The notes beneath the pieces are model-generated. The model made no database searches. It saw nothing but the letters and a program-made list of their open reading frames with translations, and was not told the origin of the DNA. From Calliopum simillimum (lineage: Eukaryota > Arthropoda > Insecta > Diptera > Lauxaniidae): 64,000 nucleotides of DNA. Positions 53,613 to 64,000 of this stretch are shown one piece after another. The stretch spans positions 43,899,948 to 43,963,947 of the forward strand of contig OX638370.1 in assembly GCA_951812925.1 (NCBI GenBank). The letters run 5' to 3'. The first letter of the stretch is position 1. Every line of letters begins with the position of its first letter. Both the position numbers and the translations under genes were made by a program.

Positions 53613-53896
53613 GTGGCCGTCCAAAGGAAAAGCAACCTTATCTTCACAAAATCAAATACCGGTTTTTAAGCATTTTCTAAAAAAAAAATAATTTTAAAGA
53701 TCACAGGAAAATTACAAAAATTTACTGAGTTATAGCGTTTATAAATAGTAAAATGATTAACTCAAATTTGTAGATATCGAAGTCTTAGTTCATGCAACTG
53801 AAAGACGGTAAAATTTACCATATCTACCTCTTATTTTTAGCTGTACTATTAAATTTCGTCAGTGAAGATAACGTCCCTTTTCCTCTGGACGGTCAC
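53613..53896. mobile_element. MITE with GTGGCCGTCC ends
   Basis: GTGGCCGTCCAAAGGAAAAG is mirrored on the right by a slightly diverged CTTTTCCTCTGGACGGTCAC. ATAT flanks both ends (53609-53612, 53897-53900). The end sequence resembles that of the MITE at 52106 (GTGGCCGTACCAAAGG). Confidence 0.75.
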
Positions 53897-53900
53897 ATAT

Positions 53901-54470
53901 TAAATTATACGATCCTTATATCTGAGGTGTATCATAGGCTTAGAAAACTTTGATAGGATATTACTAGGAATATTTTCGTGGAAAACTTTAACCCTCTACA
54001 TCATCCTCATAATGGTAATTTTTACTCTTTGCTAAAAAAAGGCACAAAAATTACATCTAAGACCGGGGAATATGGAGTCAGTATGTACCACAGAAATATT
54101 TGCTATAAAATTTCACTTCTAGTCGCTGAACACTGAAAAGTAAAAACAAAATTTTTTTTCGCCAAAATTTTTTAAATTTAAAAATACTTTTGCATTTTTT
54201 TAAAAAAAAAAACCTACCTGAAATTTTTTTAAAATTACTTTAAATTAAAGCACAATTTATAAGCTTTAAAATGATGTATGACTCAAGATGGGATTCGATC
54301 GCTACGTGAGAGTTTTTGGCTTTTGAACGCCCGCGGCAGGCAAAACTCTTTTTTTACTCAAGAGGAAAGCATCTTACGAAAAAAGTGTACAACGCATAAA
54401 ATGCTTAGAATCGTCCAAGAAATATGTGTGAAATTTCGATATCTTTATCCGATCCTATGTATTCGCTAGC
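53901..54470. repeat. Dispersed repeats related to two other loci
   Basis: 53901-54120 resembles the CACTAG element interior (TATCTGAGGTGTATCATAGG). 54130-54430 is the third copy of the dispersed repeat found at 32935-33240 and 46180-46600. Confidence 0.6.
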
Positions 54471-54489
54471 GAACCTCTGAAAAAATTTA

Positions 54490-54975
54490 TAAGTCTACTG
54501 GCAAACGCACAGTGGTCGGAAAATCGAAAAAGTTGGCCAAAATTCTGAAAGTCGGTGATAAGGGGTTTTTGATGATCCAGATTACGAATCCGAAATTCGT
54601 TTTTCAAAAAACAAAATGGCGGATCCACAGTGGTGGACAAATATTGCTAAACTGGAGCTTTTCTCGCGAAAGTCGGTAATTTGAGGTTTCTGATGCTGCC
54701 GATTACGAATCTGAGATCTTTTTTAACAAAAACAAAATGGCAAATCCAAAATGGTGGAACAAATACTGCAAAACTGCATCTATTACTACCAAAAACGGTA
54801 TATGAGAATATCTTATATTGCTTATAACGAATCTGAAAACCATTTTTCGAAATGCAAAATGGCGGATCCACAGTGGTGAACATGCAAAATGCAAAACTAC
54901 ATTAATCAACAAGAAGTCAGTATATAGGATCCTTTGAAGTCGCAGATTAAGAATATGAACTTAATGGTGGACAAA
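54490..54975. repeat. Diverged 121-bp tandem repeat
   Basis: ATGGCGGATCCACAGTGGTG at 54616, a variant at 54737 and a third copy at 54859 are spaced 121 and 122 bp. Intervening AAAGTCGGT, ATTACGAATC and TTTTTC blocks keep the same order. Earlier and later partial units flank them. Confidence 0.75.
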
Positions 54976-54979
54976 CAGC

Positions 54980-55951
54980 ATCTTTTTCTATAGAACTTTG
55001 GTTTCTGGGATCATTCTTATTTTACGAATTTGAAATACTTTACAAAAGTCCTAATAACCATTTCACCAACTTCATAATATACCACAACATTGCTCATGTC
55101 AAGGCATTTATTTATACAAATTTTCAGGTCGATATCTCTTTTCGTTTCCTCCACACATATAATAGATGGTTCACTTTGTATAGGAAGTAGGCTTGTGCAT
55201 TAACTTATCGCGCCCATCTATCGAATTTTTCTTAACTACTATAGGTATAGCTAACGCAGCATAGGAGTCATACGAATACTCATTTTATTTTTGCTCACTA
55301 AATATGTGGAATCTTCCACTGTGCGATGGGGTGGAAATTTTGAATTTTGAATTGATTTTCTTAACTCACTGTAAACAAAACAAATAGCACTTGTAAATCA
55401 AAACGCTGTGAGCACGTTTATGCTAAAAAATTTCAAACTTTATTATGGTGTTACCAGATTTTAGCTATTGACATTAGTGTTGCCAGTTCCCGAAACATAA
55501 ATAGTACGTATTATGATAAATTGAAAAAAATTTACGAAAAATTGTCCATTTCTTACCATTAGGCATACCTTCAGAAAGTCAATTTTTTACATAGACGGCT
55601 TTTTATGAAATGTGTCAAAATTTAAAAGCCAAATTTATAAAACCAAATTGAACTCAGCTTATTTGAATTTGGTTGTCTTCCCAAGACCCAATTCAAGAGC
55701 AATTCTACAGGGCTTAATCAATAAGGTCACGAAACTTCTGGGAGGTGTTGGAGGAGGCCCAGACTAACAAAAAAAATCACCTAGCGCCCCCTCCTCTTGG
55801 GTCACCATAAAATTTAAGAGAAAACATTTTTTATGGGAAACATTTGGCTAATTTATACATAAAAAGTGTATTTGGTTTAAAGAGGTTTGAAAGGAATTTA
55901 CAAAGTTTTCGACCTTTAAAAAGATATTTAAATATTTTTGGCGGCCATTGT
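54980..55951. other. Intergenic DNA without a recognised gene
   Basis: No coding region is supported. A GC-richer stretch near 55730-55800 is not recognised. Confidence 0.45.
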
Positions 55952-56103
55952 GTTTATAAGTTTATTTTTTTTTTTTTTATTTAATTGAACTTTTAGTCAT
56001 ATATTTGCAAAGATCGATTTACATATAAATCTATCAATGCATTTTTCTAACACATAATTATGACAAATCAAGGAACGGATTAAAAACATCGCTATAGTGA
56101 CAG

Positions 56104-56175
56104 CCGGGCAAGGCTGGTGCAGTGGTAACGACTTCTGCTACCAACATGGAGATCCTTGGTTCGTCTCCCGCCCAG
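56104..56175 (+). ncRNA. tRNA-like Pol III promoter segment
   Basis: A box TGGTGCAGTGG (56115-56125) matches consensus. B box GGTTCGTCTCC (56158-56168) has one mismatch. They are 32 nt apart as in tRNA genes. GGGC (56106) and GCCC (56170) could close a short stem, but a full cloverleaf is not convincing. This is a SINE-type head and not a functional tRNA. T runs near 56190 and 56207 might end Pol III transcripts before the ribozyme. Confidence 0.65.
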
Positions 56176-56261
56176 ACCAAAAACACAAAAAGTTTTCAAA
56201 CTTGCAATTTTTCAATTATAATTAATTTAGTAAAATAAATATAATTATAATTACAACAAAA

Positions 56262-56308
56262 ATAGTCTGATGAGTCTTTGTGGCGAAAGACGAAACATAT
56301 GTCACTAT
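56262..56308 (+). ncRNA. Hammerhead ribozyme (type I)
   Basis: All core elements are present in order. Stem I strand ATAGT (56262-56266), CTGATGA (56267-56273), stem II GTCTTT / AAAGAC with a six-base loop (56274-56291), GAA (56292-56294), stem III from the self-complementary ACATATGT (56295-56302), cleavage base C (56303), and stem I partner ACTAT (56304-56308). The A-U pair closing stem III and the C at position 17 are as required. Predicted self-cleavage is after C56303. Stem III is minimal, as in retroelement hammerheads that act as dimers. Activity is predicted, not shown. Confidence 0.88.
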
Positions 56309-56593
56309 AGCCGTGTTTTTAATCCGTTCCTTGATTTGTCATAATTATGTGTTAGAAAAATGCATTGATAGATTTATATGTAAATCGATCTTTGCAAATA
56401 TATGACTAAAAGTTCAATTAAATAAAATCAATTTTCAATAAAAATGTCATTAAGTAACACACTTAAAAAATTCTTAAAAGTTTATAAGTTTATTTTGTAA
56501 TCCTCTTCCCCTTTCCAAGAAATAGCCTAAGTGGTCATTAAGATTTTTCCTTGCAAAGTTATGGCCACTCTAAGATGACATCATGAAATCTTA

Positions 56594-58640
56594 TATAGTG
56601 ATAGTGGAAATTTTTTCATTATGAAAAAATTCATTTGATGGTAATGAAAAATTTTTCACTATCTATTAATTCATTAAATGATGGTGGAAAGTTTTTCACT
56701 ATCATTAAAATTTAATGACAATATCCAATAAAAATTGCACTAAATTTAGTGATAATGAAAATTTGTTTCATTGAATGTAATGAAACATTTGTGGAAATTT
56801 TCATTAAAGTTTCATTAAATTCAATGAAACAAAATTTTACTATCACTAAATTTAATGAAGTTTCTAATGAAACTTCTAAAGAAAATTTTCATTAATGTTT
56901 CATTAAATTCAATGAAACAAATTTTGACTATCAATAAATTTAATGAAGCTTTTAATGAAACTTGTAATGGAATTTTTCATTAAAATCCTGGCTATTCGTT
57001 TAAGCATAAAACGTACATGAACAAGAGCTTTTCGGGTAAAAACTTGCAAAACCTTGGAGTCAACGAACAGACTGATTAAATTAAATTTATTGAAAGAGTT
57101 AGAATGAGTGGGAATAGTATCAGTTTGAAGGAGATTCATTAAAGTCAAATGCAAACACGACTTTTAGTTTTATACTATTATTCAGCGACAAACAGCGCGA
57201 AATATTTATTAAATTGTTACAAAGTATTAACTTTTAATATAACTAGTCTTTCAAAATTTTCGTCTGAAACGTTTCGTCTTCGGGGTGCGTTAACAATGTC
57301 GGCAAAGGAAAACAATCTCTCAACTGGTGCTGAGGACGGAATCGCGGTATTGTATTTTAAAAAATCTTTTTGTACAATCAAGTAGCGCTTAAGAGAAGAC
57401 ATTGAGGTATCTGGATCAAGCAAGTACAGCTCTAACTCACTTCGTGCATCGTTTTGAACCGTTGCTTGTTTGCCTACAAAAAGAAGACTCTGCTCTCTGA
57501 AAGCAAATTCAAGAACGATAGGACTGTACTTATCTTTGAACATGTCAAAGATCAAAAAAATGTTTACCTTTTCTACAATTTTATAGAAGTTTTCAAATAA
57601 TAATTGGTTTGCACCTTTCACTTCCTCTATCTTGCTGCAGGACGAAGAAGAGCTATCGTCAGCTAAATCTCTAAAAAATTAAATATATCACTACACAAAA
57701 GTGTTAAAATCAAATAATATCTGACTTACATTGATACTCCTTGAAATTTTTGCTTCCGGGATTTTTTTGGGAGGGAATAGGAAGGATCCTTCAAACTGTC
57801 GTCGCTTGTGTATAAAAATAAATTTGAAATTTTTTTTCCAAATGTCATTAAATAAATATTATGTACAACATTTTATATTTGATAGAAACAAGTACTTCAT
57901 TTTTTCAGTACAACACTAGAATTGAAGTTCTTCAGACCCAAATAATTTCTGCCCTTTGTCAACTAAATGCTTAAAACAGCTTTCGTAAGCTTTTTTTATG
58001 TACTAGTAGGATTAATGTTCACGCAATCGTCTCGTACAAGATCTCGAAGGAAAAATTGAAAGATATCAAAATATTTTGACCTAGTATGGCACATTTTGTC
58101 TTAATTGAATTGAAATTTCCAATAAAAAAATCACTGAAGTCATTGAAAGTGAACATTTATTTCATTGAATTTAATGAAACATTAATGAAGATTTTCATTA
58201 AAGTTTCATTAAATTTAGTGATAGTGAAAATTTGTTTCATTGGATTTAATGAAACATTAATGAAAATTTCCATTAAAGTTTCATTAAATTTAATGAAAGT
58301 GAAAATGTTTCATTAAATTTATTGCAACATTTATTGAAAATTTTCATTACAGTTTCATTAAATTCAATGGAACAAATCTTCACTATCAATAGATTTAGTG
58401 ATAATGGAAAATTTGCCATTACCACTAAATCAATTTTTTGATAGTGAATGAATTTTCACTATCACTAAATTTAGAGGAAATATTATTTAAAACTTTTAAC
58501 TAAATTTAGTGATAATGAAAATCTTTATCATTACCACTTAATGAATTTTTTGATAGTGAAAGATTTTGCACTAACACTAAATAAATTCCTTGATAGTGAA
58601 TATTTTTTCACTAGCACTAAGTTTAGTGAAAAACAAAATC
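56594..58640. mobile_element. hAT-like element with dense subterminal repeats
   Basis: Both ends are filled with short repeats (TTTCATTAAATT, AATGAAAATTTTCATTAA, TAGTGATAGTGAAAAT) in both orientations over about 400-550 bp. The outermost TAGTGATAGTGG and its approximate mirror CACTAGCACTA look like hAT-type ends, and a broken hAT transposase lies between. No 8-bp duplication could be fixed. A larger inverted pair (TTATGGCCACTCTAAG at 56559 and its complement at 58745) suggests that it sits inside an older foldback. Confidence 0.6.
57217..57800 (-). pseudogene. hAT transposase, C-terminal dimerisation part
   Basis: The minus-strand frame from about 57672 to the stop at 57217 encodes ELELYLLDPDTSM, then FLKYNTAIPSSAPVERLFSF and RRRNVSDENFERLVILK, the hAT family C-terminal dimerisation region. 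TTTTTTAG just upstream looks like a splice acceptor, and a donor-like GTAAGT lies near 57727 after a short possible exon. The DNA-binding finger and most of the catalytic domain are absent, so this is a remnant. Confidence 0.8.
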
Positions 58641-59561
58641 TAATGCAAAACCCCCAAGTCTGATAGAAATATTTTTTTTAAAAATATAGCCAATAAGAAC
58701 CTAAATTACTCTTTACAAGATTTTTGAGTATTTCATGGTGATACCTTAGAGTGGCCATAACATTGTAAGGAAAAATCGTAGATCACCACTAAGGGCATTT
58801 TTTGGAAAGGAGAAGAGTAGAATAGTCTAGTTAACTTTATGGAATGGAGCAGAAAAAATCCTGGCGTCCTGGACCTAATTTTATTGAACAGGAAAAACTT
58901 TGTTTTTTGCACTTTTAGGTTACGATATCTCAAAGTCCTGACTTAGTAGAGGGACTCTGTGGCCAGATTTGGATTCAACACAACAAAATCTATTGGAATC
59001 GTTTTTTTTTTTTTTAACTAAGAAAAGTATACGTTCCAGGTCTGTACGCACTTCAGTTAAAGTGGTGCAAAACGTTAAAATGTTTTCGAAATGGTTTTTT
59101 GATAATTACTTTTTTATGGTGTGATATTCGGTAAAATTGTTTGCATATTTGTTTTGCTCTATGTACGAGTAGCTTTGGAAAATCTTTAAAAATATAGAAA
59201 TTAAATGATCGGAATTTTGCTCAATATATTTTGCAATTTTTAAATAGATTTACATAAAAACAATTAAATAAAGAGCCAAATGAAAGTATGTACTTAATTT
59301 GCTTCGTTTTATTAAATTTTTTTTTAAAATTTGAATCCTATTAACTGATTTACTATCTATCTAAAATTTATTCCTTGCTTCAAAATAATCTTATCGAATT
59401 CAAATGCAAGTTTAACGCGCTTCTTCTCATTTTGATAAGAACTTACTTTGCAGGCATTACTGACGTGCGATACGACTTCGTAACAATAAATCATATGTCA
59501 AGTTAAATTTAATTTTAAGCCTACCACAAATCATACAGAATAAATTTATGCAAAGAGTTAC
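58641..59561. other. Upstream region of amylase copy 3
   Basis: No gene is seen. It includes the outer arm of the older foldback (about 58730-58815) and then unique AT-rich DNA. It does not align obviously with the upstream regions of copies 1 and 2. Confidence 0.5.
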
Positions 59562-59599
59562 TATAAAAGCCATAGAATTGAACACAATAATTATTAGTT
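59562..59599 (+). promoter_or_regulatory. TATA box and initiator, amylase copy 3
   Basis: TATAAAAG at 59562-59569 is a strong TATA box. TTAGTT at 59594-59599, 32 bp on, fits an insect initiator. The leader would be about 65 nt, shorter than in copies 1 and 2. Confidence 0.75.
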
Positions 59600-59638
59600 G
59601 TACTCAAGGCTACTGATAGACTTGACGTACAATATTAA

Positions 59639-61305
<1,667 letters not shown>

Positions 61306-61325
61306 GACTTCAAAATTAAAGTTTA

Positions 61326-61331
61326 AATAAA
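61326..61331 (+). promoter_or_regulatory. Polyadenylation signal, amylase copy 3
   Basis: AATAAA lies 21 bp after the stop codon. Confidence 0.75.
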
Positions 61332-61609
61332 ATTTTTAATGCATTTTTAATTGGAATTGTTTTCTTTAAATGAATATGACCGATTTAATCCCAAATTTTT
61401 CGAAATTTGCACAGATTTTTACAAAAATTCGCAGAGCTGTTCTAAGGACTGCCCCGGAAAAATTTGTCCCATTGTTTTTCATTAACAAAAAAATACGTAA
61501 TGAATTTTTTTTAAATTTCGTTTTTTTATTTATTAGTGAGTAGTATAACAAACATAAATAGCCTTACACTATTAACAAATATTTATTTTATATAAAAATA
61601 TTTTACTTT
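61332..61609. other. Short intergenic stretch
   Basis: AT-rich; no feature other than the approach to the transposase remnant. Confidence 0.5.
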
Positions 61610-63584
61610 TTTCTTAAGACCCTTCATTAAGTATTGTACAGTTGATTCGTCGACAGTACCGTACGACCTTCGCCACTTATTTTTGAAATCTTTTAAGTTT
61701 TTTGCAGTGCTTTTACTCTTCTAAAGATCTGATTTCATTAGAGCCCAATATCTCTCAATAGGTCGAAGCTGTGGGCAGTTAGGTGGATTCGCATTTTTGG
61801 GAACAAAATTTACATTATTGCTTTTGTACCATTTTATGGTGGCTCTAGAGTAGTGAGAGGTTGCTAAATCAGGCTAGAACATAACAGTATCTCCGTGTTC
61901 ACGAATAAATGGCAGAAAACGTTTTTCAGAGCATTCATCAATATAAATTTTTGAGTTAATTGTGCCCAGTGTTACAAAAAAAATGCTCCTCAGACAGCAG
62001 GTGCATATGGCCTGCCAAACCATATACTGCTTGGGAAATTTTGTAATTTTCTTCTCTTTAAATTTGCTCAGTATCTGCCCCTCCTCCGAACAGGTGTGAA
62101 ATTCGTGTCTTGTCAGCTGTTTAAAATCTGCCTGAACGTATGTTTCATCGTCCATTATGCAGCAGTCAAATTAAGTCAGGTAACCGCAGGGGCGTGGAGA
62201 GAAAATCTGGGCCCGGGGGTAATTATATACCGGGCCCGGGGGTAATTATATACCGGGCCCCCTACACTACTTGATTTTTTTTTATTTAAGACTATCACAT
62301 CGTCGAGCGAATATTGTTTTACCGTAAACGCAAGGATGCCCACGAGACATATGAAATGTGTAAAGTTTTGATTTTATTTGCTTCCCGGTCATATTCATAA
62401 AATAAGGTTTGAGCCGGTCTGCGATCAAAGCTTGAAAAAAGTACTAAAAAAATTTTTAATTTTCGACATTTTTTTGAAACCTCATCGTTTTGGCCTCATA
62501 ACGCCAATTTTACATCTGTATTTGGAAAAAGGCCTTTTTAAGTTTTAGATAGAATAAGAAAGAACTAACGATAACTTTTTTAATATTTTTTTTCTTAAAT
62601 ACTGCAATTTAAAAATTAAATTTAATATTTTAAAAAAGGCAGGATTCGGTACCTTCCAGCTTTTAAGCTATTAAGCGTGTAAAAAGCACGGGTTCGGGTT
62701 TTTCCCTTGGCCCGCGGGGCTCTACTTTCCAGCGACGGTCTCGGCCTTTCTAACCTAACCAGAAAAGGCTTAAGCTTGGAGGCCCGTGAAGGCCCGTAAA
62801 TCACAAGAAAGCTTAGAAGCACATTCTTGAAAAAAATTATGGAAAATAATGTACATATAAGTGTAGTAGAATGAAAATAAAACAAGTTAATTTAAACAAA
62901 AAAAACTTATTAGATTTTACCAAAAAGCTCAAGAAAGCAGACAATGTATAATCTTTTGAAAAAAAAAACAAAAAAATAATAATTGTGCGGGCCCGGACTT
63001 TTTCTCAAGTGCTTGTATTATGTTATGTTCATGCCGGGCATCTAAAATCTATTTTTCAAGCTTGGAAAAAACTACGACAAATTTTATTAATTTCTGCTTG
63101 AGTCCGGGCCTGGGGGAATCCCCCCCTTACCCCCCCCCTCTCGTCAGGCCTGGGTAACCGACATATAACTTTCGAGCTCGCTTTTGAGCCTCTAACTGCT
63201 TTTCATTGGAACGGTTTGGTACTTTTTGAACTCTGTAGGTTCTTAACTTAAGTTTTTTCTTTAGTCTGTTTATAGAAAATTTTGAGGTTCCTGCTCTGGC
63301 AGCCATATCTCGTTCTGAAGTGTTGGGATTCTGATTAAAAAGGCGCTTCACTTTTTTCACCAATTGTAGGTCTATACTGGCTTTTCTACCTAAACTCTTT
63401 TTCCGCGTAGTTGACCCTTTCTATAATTCGAAATAACCATTTGGACAGTGATTTTTGATGCACCTGTTTTTTCCGCTATGGCTGAATATTTTAATTCTCG
63501 TTTTTGCATGCAAGTGTACAAAATGAGTTTGCTCTTTTTTTCTTGATTGCTAGATATCTTTATCGTCTGAAGTCTGTTTGCCAA
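61610..63584 (-). pseudogene. Tc1-like transposase pseudogene split by a MITE
   Basis: Read on the minus strand from 63584, an N-terminal helix-turn-helix (YSAIAEKTGASKITVQMVI) is followed, after a one-base frameshift near 63420, by a second helix region (SERDMAARAGTSKFSINRL). The frame then meets the insertion at 62187-63152. Beyond it come MDDETYVQADFKQ, YMVWQAIC, ERYWALMKSDL and DESTVQYLMKG. In-frame stops follow GYLT, VMF and KSDL. The MDDETY...IERYWAL pattern belongs to an IS630-Tc1-mariner group common in insects. The gene is inactive. Confidence 0.85.
62187..63152. mobile_element. hAT-type MITE inside the Tc1-like transposase
   Basis: GGTAACCG flanks both ends exactly (62179-62186 and 63153-63160), an 8-bp duplication. 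The termini CAGGGGCGTG and CGTCAGGCCTG give inverted CAGG ends of hAT type. Near the left end GGGCCCGGGGGTAATTATAT is repeated twice in tandem. The interior holds no coding sequence. Confidence 0.85.
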
Positions 63585-63632
63585 GAGTTATATATTTTTT
63601 TAATCGTCATGGTATATAGAAAATGGTGCCGT

Positions 63633-63779
63633 GACATAATCCCCACGGACATAATCCCCATTCACGATATGGGGATTATGTCCGCAAGTAATTCGGACAT
63701 AGTCCCCATTTTTTCAATGGGGATTATGTCCGCAAATGTTTCGGACATAATCCCCAGGAAAAAACGGACATAGTCCCCA
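63633..63779. repeat. Array of GGGGATTATGTCCG motifs
   Basis: GGACATAATCCCC or a close variant (ATAGTCCCC) occurs five times in one orientation (63633, 63648, 63694, 63742, 63765) and twice inverted (63671, 63719) within 147 bp. It resembles the motif clusters at 550-1249, 12689-13634, 28140-29968 and 32029-32930 in style though not in sequence. Confidence 0.85.
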
Positions 63780-63960
63780 TAACGGCCGCGAATCAGTCTT
63801 TAATATATCCAACACCTAGTTTGCTAGCCACAGTAATTTTTCATAAGAGTAGGGGTAAGTGGGCGGCCTGCGGCCGCAGCTCAGGATTTAAAACTCCCAA
63901 AAATCCAACACCGGCTTCGCGGCGGCCTTCGGCCGCGGATCAGTCCATAACATCCAACCT
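63780..63960. repeat. GC-rich hairpin repeats
   Basis: GCGGCCTGCGGCCGC near 63864 and GCGGCCTTCGGCCGC near 63922 are stable short hairpins in otherwise AT-rich DNA. Each lies near a CAGTC...CCAACACC-type block, suggesting a diverged tandem unit of about 110-150 bp running off the window. Confidence 0.6.
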
Positions 63961-64000
63961 TATATAAATTTTTTAAATGGATTATTGCAAAAATTTTGTT

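Larger units (their letters stand above)
55969..56479 (-). mobile_element. Retroposed palindromic unit with tRNA-like head and ribozyme
   Basis: An exact 17-bp duplication GTTTATAAGTTTATTTT flanks the unit (55952-55968 and 56480-56496). A poly(T) run (55969-55978) directly inside the left copy is a poly(A) tail in minus orientation, so the unit was copied from a minus-sense RNA by target-primed reverse transcription. Near-perfect arms of about 124 bp (55979-56102 and 56300-56423) surround a centre with a tRNA-like segment and a hammerhead core, both on the + strand. A deleted relative is at 36497-36684. Confidence 0.75.

Overview
The window is eukaryotic nuclear DNA from an insect, most likely a higher (cyclorrhaphan) fly outside Drosophila, perhaps a tephritid. 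The reasons are spliced alpha-amylases close to Drosophila Amy, GT-AG introns, TATA/initiator promoters, AATAAA signals, a copia element primed by initiator tRNA-Met, and fly-type mini-me/DINE-1-like repeats. The species assignment is inference. The DNA is strongly AT-rich and dominated by transposable elements.

The host genes are three alpha-amylases, all on the + strand in tandem: Amy copy 1 (14441-19485), copy 2 (42073-45065) and copy 3 (59660-61305). Each has three exons with the same phase-0 intron positions and each encodes an intact 498-residue secreted chloride-dependent amylase. Copies 1 and 2 also share promoter and 3' UTR and are the younger pair. Intron 1 grows from 87 bp (copy 3) to 169 bp (copy 2) to 2487 bp (copy 1), largely because a hairpin-forming transposon sits in copy 1.

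Region by region: 0.5-1.3 kb holds an element built from a repeated G-rich motif. 1.4-4.7 kb is a Tc1-like foldback with a second palindromic element in one arm. 6.3-8.2 kb is an inverted dimer of a Helitron/mini-me-like repeat with 142-bp arrays. 8.9-13.6 kb is a stack of nested repeats, including a hAT-type MITE with a perfect 8-bp target duplication. 20.5-26.7 kb is a three-layer nest whose innermost member is an intact copia element with identical LTRs. 26.8-41 kb holds LINE and Tc1 remnants, motif-repeat elements and several long palindromes. 46-59 kb holds more foldbacks, an RTE-type LINE split by a solo LTR and a MITE, an 18-bp minisatellite, a hAT remnant, and a retroposed hairpin unit carrying a tRNA-like promoter and a complete hammerhead ribozyme core. 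61.6-63.6 kb is a broken Tc1-like transposase split by a hAT-type MITE. The last 400 bp holds two compact repeat arrays.

The most notable signal is the hammerhead ribozyme at 56262-56308 inside a retroposed, palindromic, tRNA-headed element. Also notable are a set of unrelated elements each built from its own short G-rich motif, repeated in both orientations, and about a dozen long inverted repeats that could form hairpin RNA. Coordinates of element ends come from terminal repeats and target duplications read by eye; no database search was possible.
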